Shown here: one piece after another, positions 46,174-58,300 of the stretch
Layout of the letters: each line of letters begins with the position of its first letter
Position numbering within the stretch: the stretch's first letter is position 1
NCBI GenBank assembly: GCA_949317995.1
Contig: OX439052.1
Span: 38,813,932-38,877,931 of the forward strand
Length of the DNA: 64,000 bases
Origin: Acholoe squamosa
Taxonomy: Eukaryota; Annelida; Polychaeta; Phyllodocida; Polynoidae
Direction of reading: 5' to 3'
The notes under the pieces: model-generated
Database searches by the model: none
What the model was told of the DNA's origin: nothing
What the model saw: only the letters and a program-made list of their open reading frames with translations
Translations under genes and position numbers: made by a program

Positions 46174-47199
46174 GTGAACGCTGTACATGTTCACCACAAA
46201 AATAAAAAAAATCCGGCGCTAAAGAAATTAAGTTGGAACAGAAAAAAGTGGTACCAGATTTCTTCACTCATAGCGTCACGTTCACCAGATTATCAGTATC
46301 TGGTTAGATTTAAGCATCCATTTAACATGGAAAGTTTAGAAGCTATGCTTGTGGAGCAAACCACAGAAACTCCACCTTATGACTATTACATGCGTCCAGT
46401 TTTACAAAGTGTTGCTTCATATAATCAAGCTTCTTCTATAACACCTGACAATGATATAAGTTCTGTAGCATGTGGATGTTCAGAGAATTTCTTTTGGGAA
46501 ATAATACCTGCAGAAAACATTGGTTATTTTAGAGGAGCTGAACCAGACACTGTTGACCACTGTATAACTAGTGTTAAAATGTACAAATATTTCTCTTCAG
46601 CTTTTTGGGACGCCTACAGAAACTGCATGTACTATTGTCGAGTGAAAAAAGTTAACTTGATATTGCATGATTGGTGTATAGGAGTATATCAATTGCACAC
46701 TGAACCTGGCTGCCCAAGACACTACACAAGGTACACTTTAGGAAGTGTAAGAAAGTTTGCTCTTACTCTCCAAGAGTTAGAATGTAATCCCATAGTAGGA
46801 GTGTTTTGTCAGTGTAACTGTAAACTGGAAGTATCTGCTATTGCTAAAACTATTTGTTTCACATGTCTGCAAGTCTCACTGGAACTTCACGCCTTAAGTA
46901 TACCTGGAGTGAGAAATCATTTCTCCTTCGAGGTAAACTTTAAGGATGGTTTTTTATCTGGTCTTTTACCTGGACCCAAAAACAGTCAAACTTACTTCCT
47001 GGCCCAGGCTTTGTTCGAGCATGCTATATCTAACATAGCCAAAATTAACAGTTATTGTTTCCACAACACATGGAAAACTAGTCTCACTGGTCAAAGCTGG
47101 TATCAAGCAAGTAAATTCACACACAACAAATGTTTCTGTAGTATATGTGCACGCCCCGGAAATGGAAAATCTGTCTTCATCTGTAAATATTGTGTCTAA
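46174..47199 (+). CDS. Orphan cysteine-rich Polinton protein
   Basis: The open frame runs from a non-ATG codon; the first in-frame ATG is at 46,327 (MESLEAMLVEQT), giving 290 aa. The upstream frame (YQYLVRFKHPFN) looks coding, so an unseen 5' exon or an alternative start is possible. No family is recognised. It has about 20 Cys residues in clusters such as ACGCSENF, FCQCNCKLE, TICFTCLQ and a C-terminal CFCSIC to FICKYC pair that could bind zinc. No signal peptide or membrane segment is evident. The stop codon overlaps an AATAAA signal (TAATAAA at 47,197). It is the last gene before the right terminal repeat. Confidence 0.6.
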   Translation: MNAVHVHHKNKKNPALKKLSWNRKKWYQISSLIASRSPDYQYLVRFKHPFNMESLEAMLVEQTTETPPYDYYMRPVLQSVASYNQASSITPDNDISSVACGCSENFFWEIIPAENIGYFRGAEPDTVDHCITSVKMYKYFSSAFWDAYRNCMYYCRVKKVNLILHDWCIGVYQLHTEPGCPRHYTRYTLGSVRKFALTLQELECNPIVGVFCQCNCKLEVSAIAKTICFTCLQVSLELHALSIPGVRNHFSFEVNFKDGFLSGLLPGPKNSQTYFLAQALFEHAISNIAKINSYCFHNTWKTSLTGQSWYQASKFTHNKCFCSICARPGNGKSVFICKYCV

Positions 47200-47227
47200 T
47201 AAAAATATAATCTGTTATGTGAAATGG

Positions 47228-47654
47228 ATGAGTTGTGTTTTATTTTAATGCATGAAATGAAGAGACATAACAAAATGAGTCATAAGTATTGCGTAAATCC
47301 ATAGAAATATTGCATCAGAACATTGTGTAAATTCTTACAAGCATTGCGCAATGCACCCTCATACGTAGGTCATACGTTTTTGCAAGTAGGTTAGTAGGTC
47401 ACTTCCGGTTTGCAAGTAGGTCAACCCTAGGTATTGCGCAATTCTTTTAATTTATGCAACTAGGTCAGGTGACTAGGTCAAATGGAATCCAGCTCTCTGA
47501 TTGGTCGAAAAAACTAGGTCATAACCTTATGACGTCACTTCCTGTCAAATCCAGCCCTCTGATTGGCTGAAACTAGGTCACTTCCGGTCTACGAGTAGGT
47601 CATGACCTAGTTAGTAGCTGAAGCATTGCGCTGACTTTGCATGTATATACTACT
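47228..47654. repeat. Polinton right terminal inverted repeat
   Basis: Reverse complement of 29,915-30,348 with scattered single-base differences; same GACCTA/TAGGTC motifs and duplicated CTCTGATTGG (inverse CCAAT) block. It ends TATATACTACT next to the ATTGGT duplication. Confidence 0.92.
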
Positions 47655-47699
47655 ATTGGTCATCAATGGTGACTCCTTTTTGAGTGATAACTGATTGCG

Positions 47700-48470
47700 T
47701 CATGTTTCGCCACTGTGTGTCAGTCTCACATGGCATGGCGATTTATCACAACAGTCGCCAACATGATCTCACTCACTGCGTGAGTATGTGCCACCTCTTG
47801 TCATCCCTCAGAAAGCATGGTGACTTATCACCACCATTGCCAACATGGATCTAACTCACTATGTGAGTCTGTGCCACTGCCTGTCAACTCTCACTCAGAA
47901 TGGCAGCTTATCACAACCATTGCCATCATGAATCTGACTCACTGTGTTATCATGTGCCAGTCCCAGTTAGGTCTCACTCAGAATGGAGACTTATCACCAA
48001 CATCGCTAATAAGGATCTCACTACCTGCGTGAGTATATGCCACTCCCAGTCAACTCTCACTCAGAATGGCAGCTTATCACCACCATCGCCAACATGGGTC
48101 TCACTCTGTCCGTCAATATATGCCACTGTCTGTCAACTCTCACTCAGAATGGCGACTTTTCACCTGCATTGCCACATGGCTCTCACTCACTGCATGAGTT
48201 TGTGTCACTCCTAGTTAATCTTTTCTCAAAATGGCGACTTATCACCACCATCGCTGACATGGATATCACTCACTGTGTGAGTGTGTGCCACTGTCATCAA
48301 CTCTCACACAAAATGGCGACTTATCACCACCATTGCCAACATTGGTCTCACTCAATGCTTGAATTTGTGTCACTCCAAGTCAATGCTCTTTGTGAATTGC
48401 ATCATCTGTCACTCACTCTCACTCGGAATGGCAACTTATCACCACCATTGCCAAAGTTGTTGACACAGCA
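47700..48470. repeat. 83-bp satellite, about eight units
   Basis: The core AATGGCGACTTATCACCACCAT recurs in variants at about 47,815, 47,898, 47,982, 48,065, 48,147, 48,230, 48,311 and 48,425, mostly 81-84 bases apart. It begins within about 50 bases of the Polinton's right end. Open frames in it are repeat artefacts. Confidence 0.88.
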
Positions 48471-48819
48471 CCAATGATTAACATGTAGCCTATCTAGGAA
48501 GTGTGGGCATGAAGTATAAGTCCCATACATATCAAATGTGCTTTGTTTCACGATGATTATCATGTAATACTTGAGTTGAATCAAACAAGATTATATAGAG
48601 AAAATATCAATTGAATTTATATAGAGGTATCTCTAAAATGAAAGCAACTATCCTTAAACATCTTTTCTCTGGTTACAGTAAAAATACATAGGGAAATATC
48701 TACATGAACACCTTGTCTGTGGTTAGAGGGAAGATACATATGGCAATACCTTCTCTGGCAAAACATACTTTGATCTGGCAGATATGAGGCTGCATGATTA
48801 CCAATGTCGATGATCATGA

Positions 48820-49545
48820 GCTTTTCATCTAACAAGGTGAGCGTTCACCAGCGTCGCCATCACTGGTGAGTCCGAGTGATCACCACTCTCGCCATCCATG
48901 GTGAACCTCCCCTATGACGTGGTGCGCGTTTCATCTAGCGAGGTGAGTGATCAACCGCCTTGCCATCCCTGGTGAGTGTGAGTCATCACAATCCTCGCCA
49001 ATCATGGTGAACGTGCGCTATGGCATGGGGTGCGTTTCATCTAGCGAGGTGAGTGATCACTCGTGTGGCCATCCTTGGTGAGTGTGGATGATCAAGATCC
49101 TCACCATCTGTGGTGAACCTGTGCTATTACGAGGTACGGATTTCATCTAGCGAGGTGAGCGATCACTGAGTGACCATCCCCCGTGAGTGTGAGTAATCAC
49201 GATCCTTGCCATCCATGGTGAACGTGCTTTATGACATGGTGGGTGTCTCATCTTGCGAAGTGAGTGATCACTCATGTCGCCATCCCTGGTGAGGATGAGT
49301 GATCACTCATGTCGCCATCCCTGGTGAGGATGAGTGATCACTATCCTCGCCATCCCTGGTGAACATGCGCTATGACAAGGTGCGTGTTTCATCTAGCGAG
49401 GTGAGTGATCACCCATGTCACCATCCCTGGTGAGTCTGAGTGATCACCATCCTCGCCATCTGAGGTGAGGCCATGTGATCACCACCATTGCTATTCCTGG
49501 TGATCTTGTGCTATAGCGATGTTGTGTTCCATCTAGCGACATGAG
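48820..49545. repeat. About 106-bp satellite with GTGATCAC palindromes
   Basis: CATCTAGCGAGGTGAG recurs at about 48,823 (variant), 48,932, 49,038, 49,144, 49,249 (variant), 49,390 and 49,530. The spacing is mostly 105-109, twice about 140, where a 35-base subunit is repeated. Units carry GTGATCAC-type palindromes and CGCCATCCCTGGTGA. Confidence 0.88.
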
Positions 49546-50415
49546 TGAGCCACTTCACACAGGTTGACGAGGAGTCATGACAATTTGCTGGGGTGGACCC
49601 CTCATGAGTGGGCATACAATACTTACCCTGCATGGTTTTAGCAAAAAAGGCCTACCCTAGAGACTATAATTGTTATGTTCATTCAAGTTCAGACGTGCAC
49701 GTTTCTGTGTTCAATGCATACTCTATGGCAATGTCAATGAAACTATTCTCAGCTGCATGACTTAGCCATGCCTAACTCGGCTGACTTCGGAATTCATTTG
49801 CAAGATCTCTTTAAATTCAACTGCTTATCTTTACATTCTTTTCCTCCATTTTTGTGGCTTTTTCTTTTGGTCAGGTGAAGTGTGGTAGAAATAAGTTGGA
49901 TGTTTTTGTAGTCTGTATGTCATGATTTGAGAAATACACTATTCTTTATCATAAAGGCCAGCAAAATTCCCATTACATTAGAAATGCATTCATAAATAAG
50001 AATCTTTACATATAGGTAGGTATATGATTGATGGTTACCAAGGACAACAACCATTGCACAGGCTTCTGTGAGGTCTGATTTTATTTTCCAATATAGCAGT
50101 TTTTATACTTAATTTTTTTAGTATATTTGGCACAATGAAACCCCAGATAAGCACAGTGGCACAAGGAAGTTCCATGAAAATAGAGATGTTGATAAAAATC
50201 GTTATTTTGACAATATTTTCTTTTACAGTGTAGCCATTCCTGGTCTCTGATTGGCTACTTAGTTCACTATTCACGACTCTAGATATAATGCATCTTTTAT
50301 AAGCTATTTCTGTTCTGGTCGGCAATAATCAATCCAGTCGGATGTGTAATTAAAGTTTATTTTCACACAAAATTTGCTAAGTCTGCATCCTATCTTCTCA
50401 GAACATACCATTAGT
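49546..50415. other. Intergenic, nothing recognised
   Basis: No coding exon or clear repeat; lies 3' of dehydrogenase 2. Confidence 0.4.
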
Positions 50416-52760
50416 TTATTGACCCATGATAATTTGCACTTTGAGGGCCCCTTTGACTGCAGCCATTTTGAAAGCCTCCGCTGCCTCACTCATTGGGTAA
50501 ACCCCAGAAACGAGTTTGTCAACTTCCACCGTGGTAACCCGAGAGAGGGCTTCAAGGGCCATTTCAAAATTACCACACCTTGATCCAATCAATGTCTGTT
50601 CCTTCACTACAACTACGGATGGGTTGAATATGAAGTTCTTATCAGCACAAGTTGTTTTGAGAACCACTGTTCCTAGAGGACGAGTGATCTTCGCAGCCAT
50701 CTTTACTCCAGTTTGGGAACCGGAAGCATCAACACAAACATCAAAATAGTTTTCATAATCGATCGCTGTGTTTTCATTACACAGAACTTTATCCACCTTT
50801 ACTGGTGCTAAGGCCAGCTTATCACTATGGCGGCCAAATAGGATTACCCTTTCCACATGTTGCAAGGCAAGAACTTCTGAAATAAGAAGTCCTAATTTTC
50901 CATCTCCGATGATGCCAACTATATCAGTTGGTGAAAATTTCATTTGCTCGACAATACGGAAAGCTGCAGCAAGTGGCTCAGCAAAAGTTGCCTCTTTATC
51001 GGTGACATCATCAGGAACCCGATAGAGGTTGGACACTGGTACTGTGAGGTATTCAGCAAACGTCCCATTTCTATTGAGAATCCCTACAACTATACGGTTT
51101 GGACAATGATTTCTCTTCCGCACTCCTCCTTTTTTGCAAACATCACACCGCTCACATACAATGTTGATATCACCAACCACTCTATCCCTAACCTGGATTG
51201 TATTTTCAAGATTGTTCTTGCAGCTTTTGTTGATGCTCTCAACAACTCCTACAAATTCATGTCCAATTATCATACCCTGCAAGATTAAAACAATGTAAAG
51301 AATTATGAAGGGTGTTCTTGCTATAAACACAGTGTACTCCACTGATGTATATTTTAGATGTGTTTTTATGAGTTTCAACACTTAGATTGAACCAGTGGTC
51401 AATTCTATGATCTAGGTCAAGGCATGTAAAAGAATTATTCTACAGTAACGGTGATTCTCTGGCACCAGTAGGCGACTGCTATTCTTCATAAAAAAAGACT
51501 ATGGTCACCGTTGTTTTGAAATTACCATAATAATGGAGAATGCCCCACACCCATTGGCGCCAGTAAATCTCCTTTCTGTAAGTTGAATACTTAAAATCAC
51601 TGTAACTTTGATATGGCATTTTGATTGTGATCAGGGTTTTATCATCAGACGTAAGTAAAAACCATTTGAAAGTAGCCCCATAATCGGCTTATACAATATG
51701 ATTTGAAACCTTTACCGTTGTCTCCAAACCAAGGTTAGATTAGGGCTGTGATGTCATGGTTTAAGTTGAGCCCCTTGTTCCACCACATCATAAAAAGATT
51801 CGCTGACGGGGAAAGTAATTAGATTTTATTTCTGCCTATTCTCACCAGGGCACCAAAAGGATGAATTTGTACTTATCATAATGTTGTGTGCAAAAATGAT
51901 ATGGGAGTCTCATGCATATTTTTGGGATACTGAAGATTCAGTCCTAGATATAGGATTATGGAGTGATGTTTCACATAAATCCCTAGAATCATGTCCAAAA
52001 GTTATTAGATTTCTTTATTACTTCTTCAGCACTTAGATTTTAGAATATCTTTGCAGTAGATACAATATTGACATTATAGTCCTGGCCATATTTCTATTAT
52101 TTTGGATGATTGAGATAGCAAATGTACATATAGCTAGATTTGTGACATGTAGATCATGAAGTTTTTTTCTAGTTCTTCATACACAGTAGCCCCTGTGGCT
52201 CATGTGTAAGTTCTCTGTCTTGCTCTGAGGGAACCAGGGTTCAAATCCATGCATGCCAAGCTCCCTGTATTTTGCAGATTTTGTTTATCCATAATGCCAA
52301 TCTAGCACAGAGACCCCTTATGTCCAAAGTCTGAATTGATAATCCCCGCCAGCCACCTTAAATCAGATTTGAGTCAAATGGTTCTAACGCATTTTGATAA
52401 AATCTTTTCAAATTTGGGAAGACATCAGGACCAGATTTACTCTCAATTTTTCATCAGAAGCAAATCGGCTTTGGTGGTACGCCCACTTTAAGTGCAACTA
52501 CCACCGCTGTCGGTCGGGTGCCCGGCCAACGGCATTGGAACAAATGCTTTAGGAACCTATAAATACCACAATATTAGGAAACTCACCTTTTGATTCCCCT
52601 TATAACCCTTAGCCATCTCCAGGTCTGTGTTACAGATACCTGCCCTCAGTACCTTAATGAGGGCCTCTCCCTCCAGAGGGCAGGGTACGGGTACAGACTG
52701 AAGTGCCACCTGGCCGTCATCGGCAAGACACAACGCCTTCATGAAATCTCCATACGGCAT
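50416..52760 (-). CDS. Zinc-dependent medium-chain dehydrogenase/reductase 2 (two exons)
   Basis: Paralogue of the gene at 21.6 kb. Exon 1 is 52587-52760 (MPYGDFMKALCLADD) and exon 2 is 50416-51276; the phase-0 junction uses AAAG|GTGAGT and TTGCAG|GGT, giving 344 aa. Catalytic zinc: Cys in AGICNTDLEM and the GHEFVG His/Glu. Structural zinc: CERCDVCKKGG then RKRNHC. Rossmann motif: IIGDGKLGLL. The intron is longer than in copy 1 and contains a SINE. Both copies look intact, so the duplicate is probably functional. Substrate unknown; the polyol/threonine dehydrogenase branch of the superfamily fits best. Confidence 0.88.
51277..52586. other. Intron of dehydrogenase 2
   Basis: Holds the tRNA-derived SINE candidate below; no exon recognised. 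Confidence 0.6.
52183..52400 (+). repeat. tRNA-derived SINE candidate in the dehydrogenase 2 intron
   Basis: TGTGGCTCATGTG resembles a Pol III A box, and GGTTCAAATCC about 45 bases later is a consensus B box. Flanking bases do not close a tRNA acceptor stem, and an unrelated body follows, as in SINEs. The 3' boundary is approximate. Confidence 0.6.
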
Positions 52761-53931
52761 GGTGTAATTGGTTGGAAGTTTGTCACAACACTCTGTCTGA
52801 AATATGGATAACTACCAATAAGGAAATATTCAGCATTATTACTCTAAGGTAGATCGGTAGAAGATCTTTGTATTCTGGAGGATGCAACAGTATCTGTATC
52901 AGATTCCCAAGTTCTAAAGCTAGCCTAAAACAATATTTTGAAAGGATAGGAATCCGGTAATCTATCCCAATTCTTATTGTATTCGCCCCTTAAACAATGA
53001 GACACAGACTATTGACATTTGAGACATTTAAGACTGACTCTTTAACTGGGGTGGTATACAAATATATAATATGTAGACCACATAGACATACATGTATACA
53101 TATCAAAATGTAATATGAGGTAACACATCACCAGGTACAGCGGTTCATAATCTATCCACATGTAGCATTCTCATAATCTATCCGCATTCGCATTCCATAG
53201 CGTTCCATCTTTAAGACTAGATTCATTAAGACTATGTAGATATTATAATCTGATACATCCCAAATAAGGCACAACTTGTGTTGAAGGGAAAGCTATAGGG
53301 TGCAGCTAGATAATTATGTAAGCAGAAAGATATCCTCACCTATATAAGAAGCAACCTGAGTTTGGGCAGAACAACTGGAGTGCATATTCTCGCTGGAGTT
53401 GTTGTAGCGGTGCGTAGATTAGTGACCACTTATCTGGGTACATCCAGTTATATGGGATCTTGGAGAGTGGCCTGCAGAAGTTATGCACCTTATCAAATGT
53501 AGGACATCTGTATGGTGTGTTATGTTAATGCAGCGTAAATAGTCAGCTTATCTAAATCAACAAAGAGAAAACTGCTGATAAGTACTGATCAGTGGTTTTA
53601 GATATTCATGAATGTATTAAGTATAGTAGGTAATACATATTTCAGAAAAGGATAAAGTTCACTAAATATTGGATAGTAAATATCCACTACATTCTCATTA
53701 ATAGAAGATTGAAAAAATGGTATTAAAAAAATACAGGTGCAGGGTAGAGGGTGGGTAACATACAGGGGCTAAGTAGGGCAGTGATATACAAGTATGCATC
53801 TTAACGATGTGTATAACCAGTCTTATATGGTTACCTTGATGAGGTGCGTATAACGATTCTATTGTCAACTAGATGTGGCGAATATAAATTCTGTATCCTC
53901 ACCTCGAAGATGTGCCTTTCGGGTCAAGTGG
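52761..53931. other. Intergenic, nothing recognised
   Basis: AT-rich; no coding exon or clear repeat. Confidence 0.4.
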
Positions 53932-54679
53932 TCAGGAGGTTAATTCAAAAGATCCTGGGATCGCAACCTCAGCGATCTTAGGAATTATTCTGCCTTATCC
54001 TATTAAGCGATCTTAAGATTAGACTGTGTTCACTTTTCCTAGCCAGCACTAAGATCCAATCTATCTTAGCAATTGATCTTAGCCTCAGCCCTCCTACACT
54101 ATTCCAAGAAGTACTGACTGGGCACAGGGGTAAGAGTCCCAAAATAAAGGAATAGTTGTGGAGTCACTCTTTTTCGCAACAGTGTTTATACCATCTTTCC
54201 CCATCCCCATATGGGCTAACAAAAGAGCACAGGGTGCAGTTGACCCCATACAGTATTCAAGAGTTCATGAATGTATGATTTATGCTTGCGTATTAGAAGC
54301 ATTATGCCCCCCCAGGACAAAGAGAGAGAAGAAAAGAATTACCTTACAGCGCACTTAACACATGAGTAGCCATAAGAGCCATCATGGACACTCAGCAAAT
54401 GTCCTCTATATGTATGCAGCAGGCTATTCACTCTTTCGATCAGGAGTTTTCCCTGTAAGTGCTCTTGTACTCAGGTTTAACTACTATGCAATTATTTCAC
54501 TAATATCGCAGTGATCTTAGCACTGGAAAAGGAAAAGTGAAGTGATCTCAGGACTTGCTATTCCTGACAGGCCTGAAACCACTGTATTAGATAGGGTAGA
54601 CTGGCCAGATGTTATGATATGTGCCTACACTAAGATCGCAGGGGTAGAAATCCCAGGATCTTTTGAATTAACCTCCTGA
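53932..54679. repeat. Inverted-repeat element, family GGAGGTTAATTC, copy 2
   Basis: The 748-bp element has perfect 30-base terminal inverted repeats starting TCAGGAGGTTAATTCAAAAG. The interior shares blocks with copy 1 at 17,047, including CTTAACACATGAGTAGCC. No coding frame, so non-autonomous. Confidence 0.85.
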
Positions 54680-55302
54680 TCTTATGCTATAAATAAATCA
54701 GATCTAAGGACCCTTGGCTCTACAGAGGTATTTACATGGGAGGGAGAATAAACTGTCACTTCTTTTATGTTCGGTATATTTTGAAATACCCCAGGAGAGT
54801 ATATATATAGGAGGAGTGGGTAGGGAGGTAATGACGGTCCCTGGAGGCTTGTATATGAGAGAAGAGGTAGCAGGAGTGGGTAGGGAGGTAGGGACACGGC
54901 TTGGACATGGGAGGAGGAGTAGGCCACCCATACCTCCCTATACCCCCTCCTCCCATGCATCATGCCCTTAGGTAAAACAAACAACAAACAGGGGAAAAAA
55001 CACAAAAAACTACTGAGTCGTCGGGAAACTGGGTGACACACATCTATAAAAACGAGGATACTATCCTTTTACTAATTTCATACCTATTATACTTATCTTA
55101 TCTGCTTATGATTCTTATTAGATGGCTAAACACCTGATGTTTATCTTTCAAATACATGTTTGAGACTAAACACATAGAGACTGGATGTGTTAAAACTCAA
55201 ACACCTAAACCCTATGGTGTGTAAGTGTTTAGGTGTGTGAGAAGTAGGTGCATAGTTTTCAAGATAAGTGTTTAGAATCTGATGGTGTTTAGCTATAAGT
55301 GT
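54680..55302. other. Intergenic with repeated GTGTTTAG motifs
   Basis: G-rich purine blocks (GTGGGTAGGGAGGTA twice) occur near 54,815-54,900. Inverted and direct copies of GTGTTTAGGTG occur at 55,130-55,300. No gene recognised. Confidence 0.45.
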
Positions 55303-58300
55303 TTGAATATCATAGATGTGTTGGAATCACACACCATGTAGATAGTGTGGTATGTATAAACACACACCTTTTTTGCAGTGTAGGGCTACTCATGTGTTAA
55401 GAGCACTGTAAGGTAATTCTTCCCTTCTCTCTCTTTGTCCTGGGGGGGGGGGCACAATGCTTCTAATAGGCAAGCATAAATCATACATTCATAAGAACAA
55501 CTCTTGAATACTGTACGGGGGTCAACTGCACTCTGTGCTCTTTTGTTAGCCCATATGGGGACGGGGAACGATGGTATAACACTGTTGTGAAGAAGAGTGG
55601 CTCCACAGCTATTCCTTTATTTTGGGACTCTTACCCCTGTGCCCAGTCAGTACTTCTTGGAATAGTGTAAGAGGGCTGAGGCTAAGATCAATGTGATCTT
55701 AGTGCTGGCTAGGAAATGTGAACGCAGTCTAATCTTAAGATCGCTTAATAGAATAAGGTAGAATAATTCCTAAGATTGCTGAGGTTGCGATCCCAGGATG
55801 TTTTGAATTAACCTCCAGGTCTCTGGTTGTTTCAACTTCCAGGGTCCATTCCTTCCATCACAAAAACAACTTTTCCTTAAGAAACAAAAGTCATTGCCTC
55901 TACCATAAAACCTTGCATAAATGTAGCACATATATGTAACATAGGAGAGATTAGATCGGGAAGTTGGTAGCTCCTATACACAGTTTCCATAAGTGATTTT
56001 CAAGGTGTAATTACTCCGAGATTGCTCTGAGATCATCGGAGGTTGCTGTTCATTAATACAAGAATAAAATAAAATGAGTCGAATCTACTTTTCTCTATTA
56101 AAACACAGGCCCTTAAAGCTTTACAAGACATGGTATCCTGGCTGAGATGTGGGTACGGAACTACCAAATCTAGAGTCATTATACTGATACATCCACTCAT
56201 AGAAATCCTCTAGATAGCTCACTGATGGATATTCAACCAATACTGACTAAAAGTTCAAAATTATTTCTCTTTGTACTCACCTGAGCCTGCAATGTTTTGA
56301 CTTTAGGCACAAGTAGGCTTGGGCTTTGTAGCTGTATTGTCATTATTATACAGGTGTCCTCTTTTGGAAAGAAGTTACGCTCTGCTCCATCATTCAACTT
56401 CCACTCACAAATATACCGTATTGGCCTGTATAGGTGGCAGGTATTCAAATAAGCACCGGTCTTGAAAAAGTGCTTGGGGTACAGGGGTATTGAAATGTGA
56501 AAATCCACTATAATTTAAGTCTTTAATAAACACTGGTCTTGAATAAGGGCGGGGGTAAGCCCTACTTATAATTAATGAGTGCCCCGGTGCTTATACAGGC
56601 TAATACAGGAAGTCTGAAAAGGCATAGTCACTGGGCGCAACTCAGTTAAGGACTGAGTCGCTGGGACTGGCATACCTAAATCTTTCAGGAGCTCTAGAAA
56701 CGGCAAGTTTCTAAGAATAACATTTGACAGAAATAAATCCCCAACAATCAGCTTATGGTATTGACAAGAGTACCACCTTAGTTTTGCTGTCTGTGAGTGG
56801 GAAGAGCATCTTTTGTTGGAAACTTTTAGATCGCACCCTTTTCCAAGATTTGGCATATGCCGTGTGGGTTGCAACGGGTAGCTATCAGCAGGTGTATTTT
56901 CTGCCAGACAGGAAGTCAATCTCCACTATCCAAGCAGATTCTCATGAATAGCATTATTTCATGAATCACACCTCTGTTGTGAGACCTGAAACCACATCCA
57001 ACATGGCCGACCGTGGCAGCTAAACTTGATATGAAGGCTAACAGATTTGCGAGAACCAAATAATCTGGGCCCCCGTATCAAAGGTTTCTCACAAAATGGC
57101 AGCAAACATGTCTTAGGAAGCCATCTTTAAGAGGAAATCGACATACAAAAATTATGTCCTACAATTCCAGCCACCTGACAAAAGAGCCCTATGCAGGAAG
57201 CCTGACTCTTCCGTCAGGTAAGAGTCAGCGCCCACCGGACAAAAAAGGCACAGGTTTGCCTTCCTGAAAATAATAGTTTAGTTTGGTTTGGCTCTTGGAG
57301 TATTGAATATCATAGATGTGTTGGAATCACACACCATGTAGATAGTGTGGTATGTATAAACACACACCTTTTTTGCAGTGTAGGGCTACTCATGTGTTAA
57401 GAGCACTGTAAGGTAATTCTTCCCTTCTCTCTCTTTGTCCTGGGGGGGGGCACAATGCTTCTAATAGGCAAGCATAAATCATACATTCATAAGAACAACT
57501 CTTGAATACTGTACGGGGGTCAACTGCACTCTGTGCTCTTTTGTTAGCCCATATGGGGACGGGGAACAATGGTATAACACTGTTGTGAAGAAGAGTGGCT
57601 CCACAGCTATTCCTTTATTTTGGGACTCTTACCCCTGTGCCCAGTCAGTACTTCTTGGAATAGTGTAAGAGGGCTGAGGCTAAGATCAATGTGATCTTAG
57701 TGCTGGCTAGGAAATGTGAACGCAGTCTAATCTTAAGATCGCTTAATAGAATAAGGTAGAATAATTCCTAAGATTGCTGAGGTTGCGATCCCAGGATGTT
57801 TTGAATTAACCTCCAGGTCTCTGGTTGTTTCAACTTCCAGGGTCCATTCCTTCCATCACAAAAACAACTTTTCCTTAAGAAACAAAAGTCATTGCCTCTA
57901 CCATAAAACCTTGCATAAATGTAGCACATATATGTAACATAGGAGAGATTAGATCGGGAAGTTGGTAGCTCCTATACACAGTTTCCATAAGTGATTTTCA
58001 AGGTGTAATTACTCCGAGATTGCTCTGAGATCATCGGAGGTTGCTGTTCATTAATACAAGAATAAAATAAAATGAGTCGAATCTACTTGTCTCTATAAAA
58101 ACACAGGCCCTTAAAGCTTTACAAGACATGGTATCCTGGCTGAGATGTGGGTATGGAACTACCAAATCTAGAGTCATTATACTGATACATCCACTCATAG
58201 AAATCCTCTAGATAGCTCACTGATGGATATTCAACCAATACTGACTAAAAGTTCAAAATTATTTCTCTTTGTACTCACCTGAGCCTGCAATGTTTTGACT

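Larger units (their letters stand above)
29909..47660. mobile_element. Polinton/Maverick (adintovirus-like) element with 6-bp target duplication
   Basis: The element spans 29,915-47,654 (17,740 bp). It starts AGTAGTATATACATGC and ends with the exact inverse GCATGTATATACTACT. Directly outside both ends is ATTGGT (29,909-29,914 and 47,655-47,660), the 6-bp duplication expected of Polinton integrases. It encodes the hallmark set: protein-primed PolB, chromodomain integrase, FtsK/HerA-type packaging ATPase, adenain-like protease, double-jelly-roll major capsid protein and minor virion proteins. Genes left of 39,250 are on the minus strand and genes right of 39,652 are on the plus strand. The perfect flanks, and the fact that most genes are open, point to a recent insertion. 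Confidence 0.96.

Noticed and set aside
47817-48477. His/Ser-rich secreted-like frames on the plus strand
   Set aside because: They are read-through of the 83-bp satellite, whose period is close to a multiple of three in parts.
47700-49545. CRISPR-like array
   Set aside because: The units are diverged tandem satellite repeats without constant repeats and unique spacers, in a eukaryotic genome.
54682-55041. Protein-like frames with Pro/Ser/Leu repeats on the minus strand
   Set aside because: They come from repeated G/A-rich blocks and have no start context, splice support or domain.
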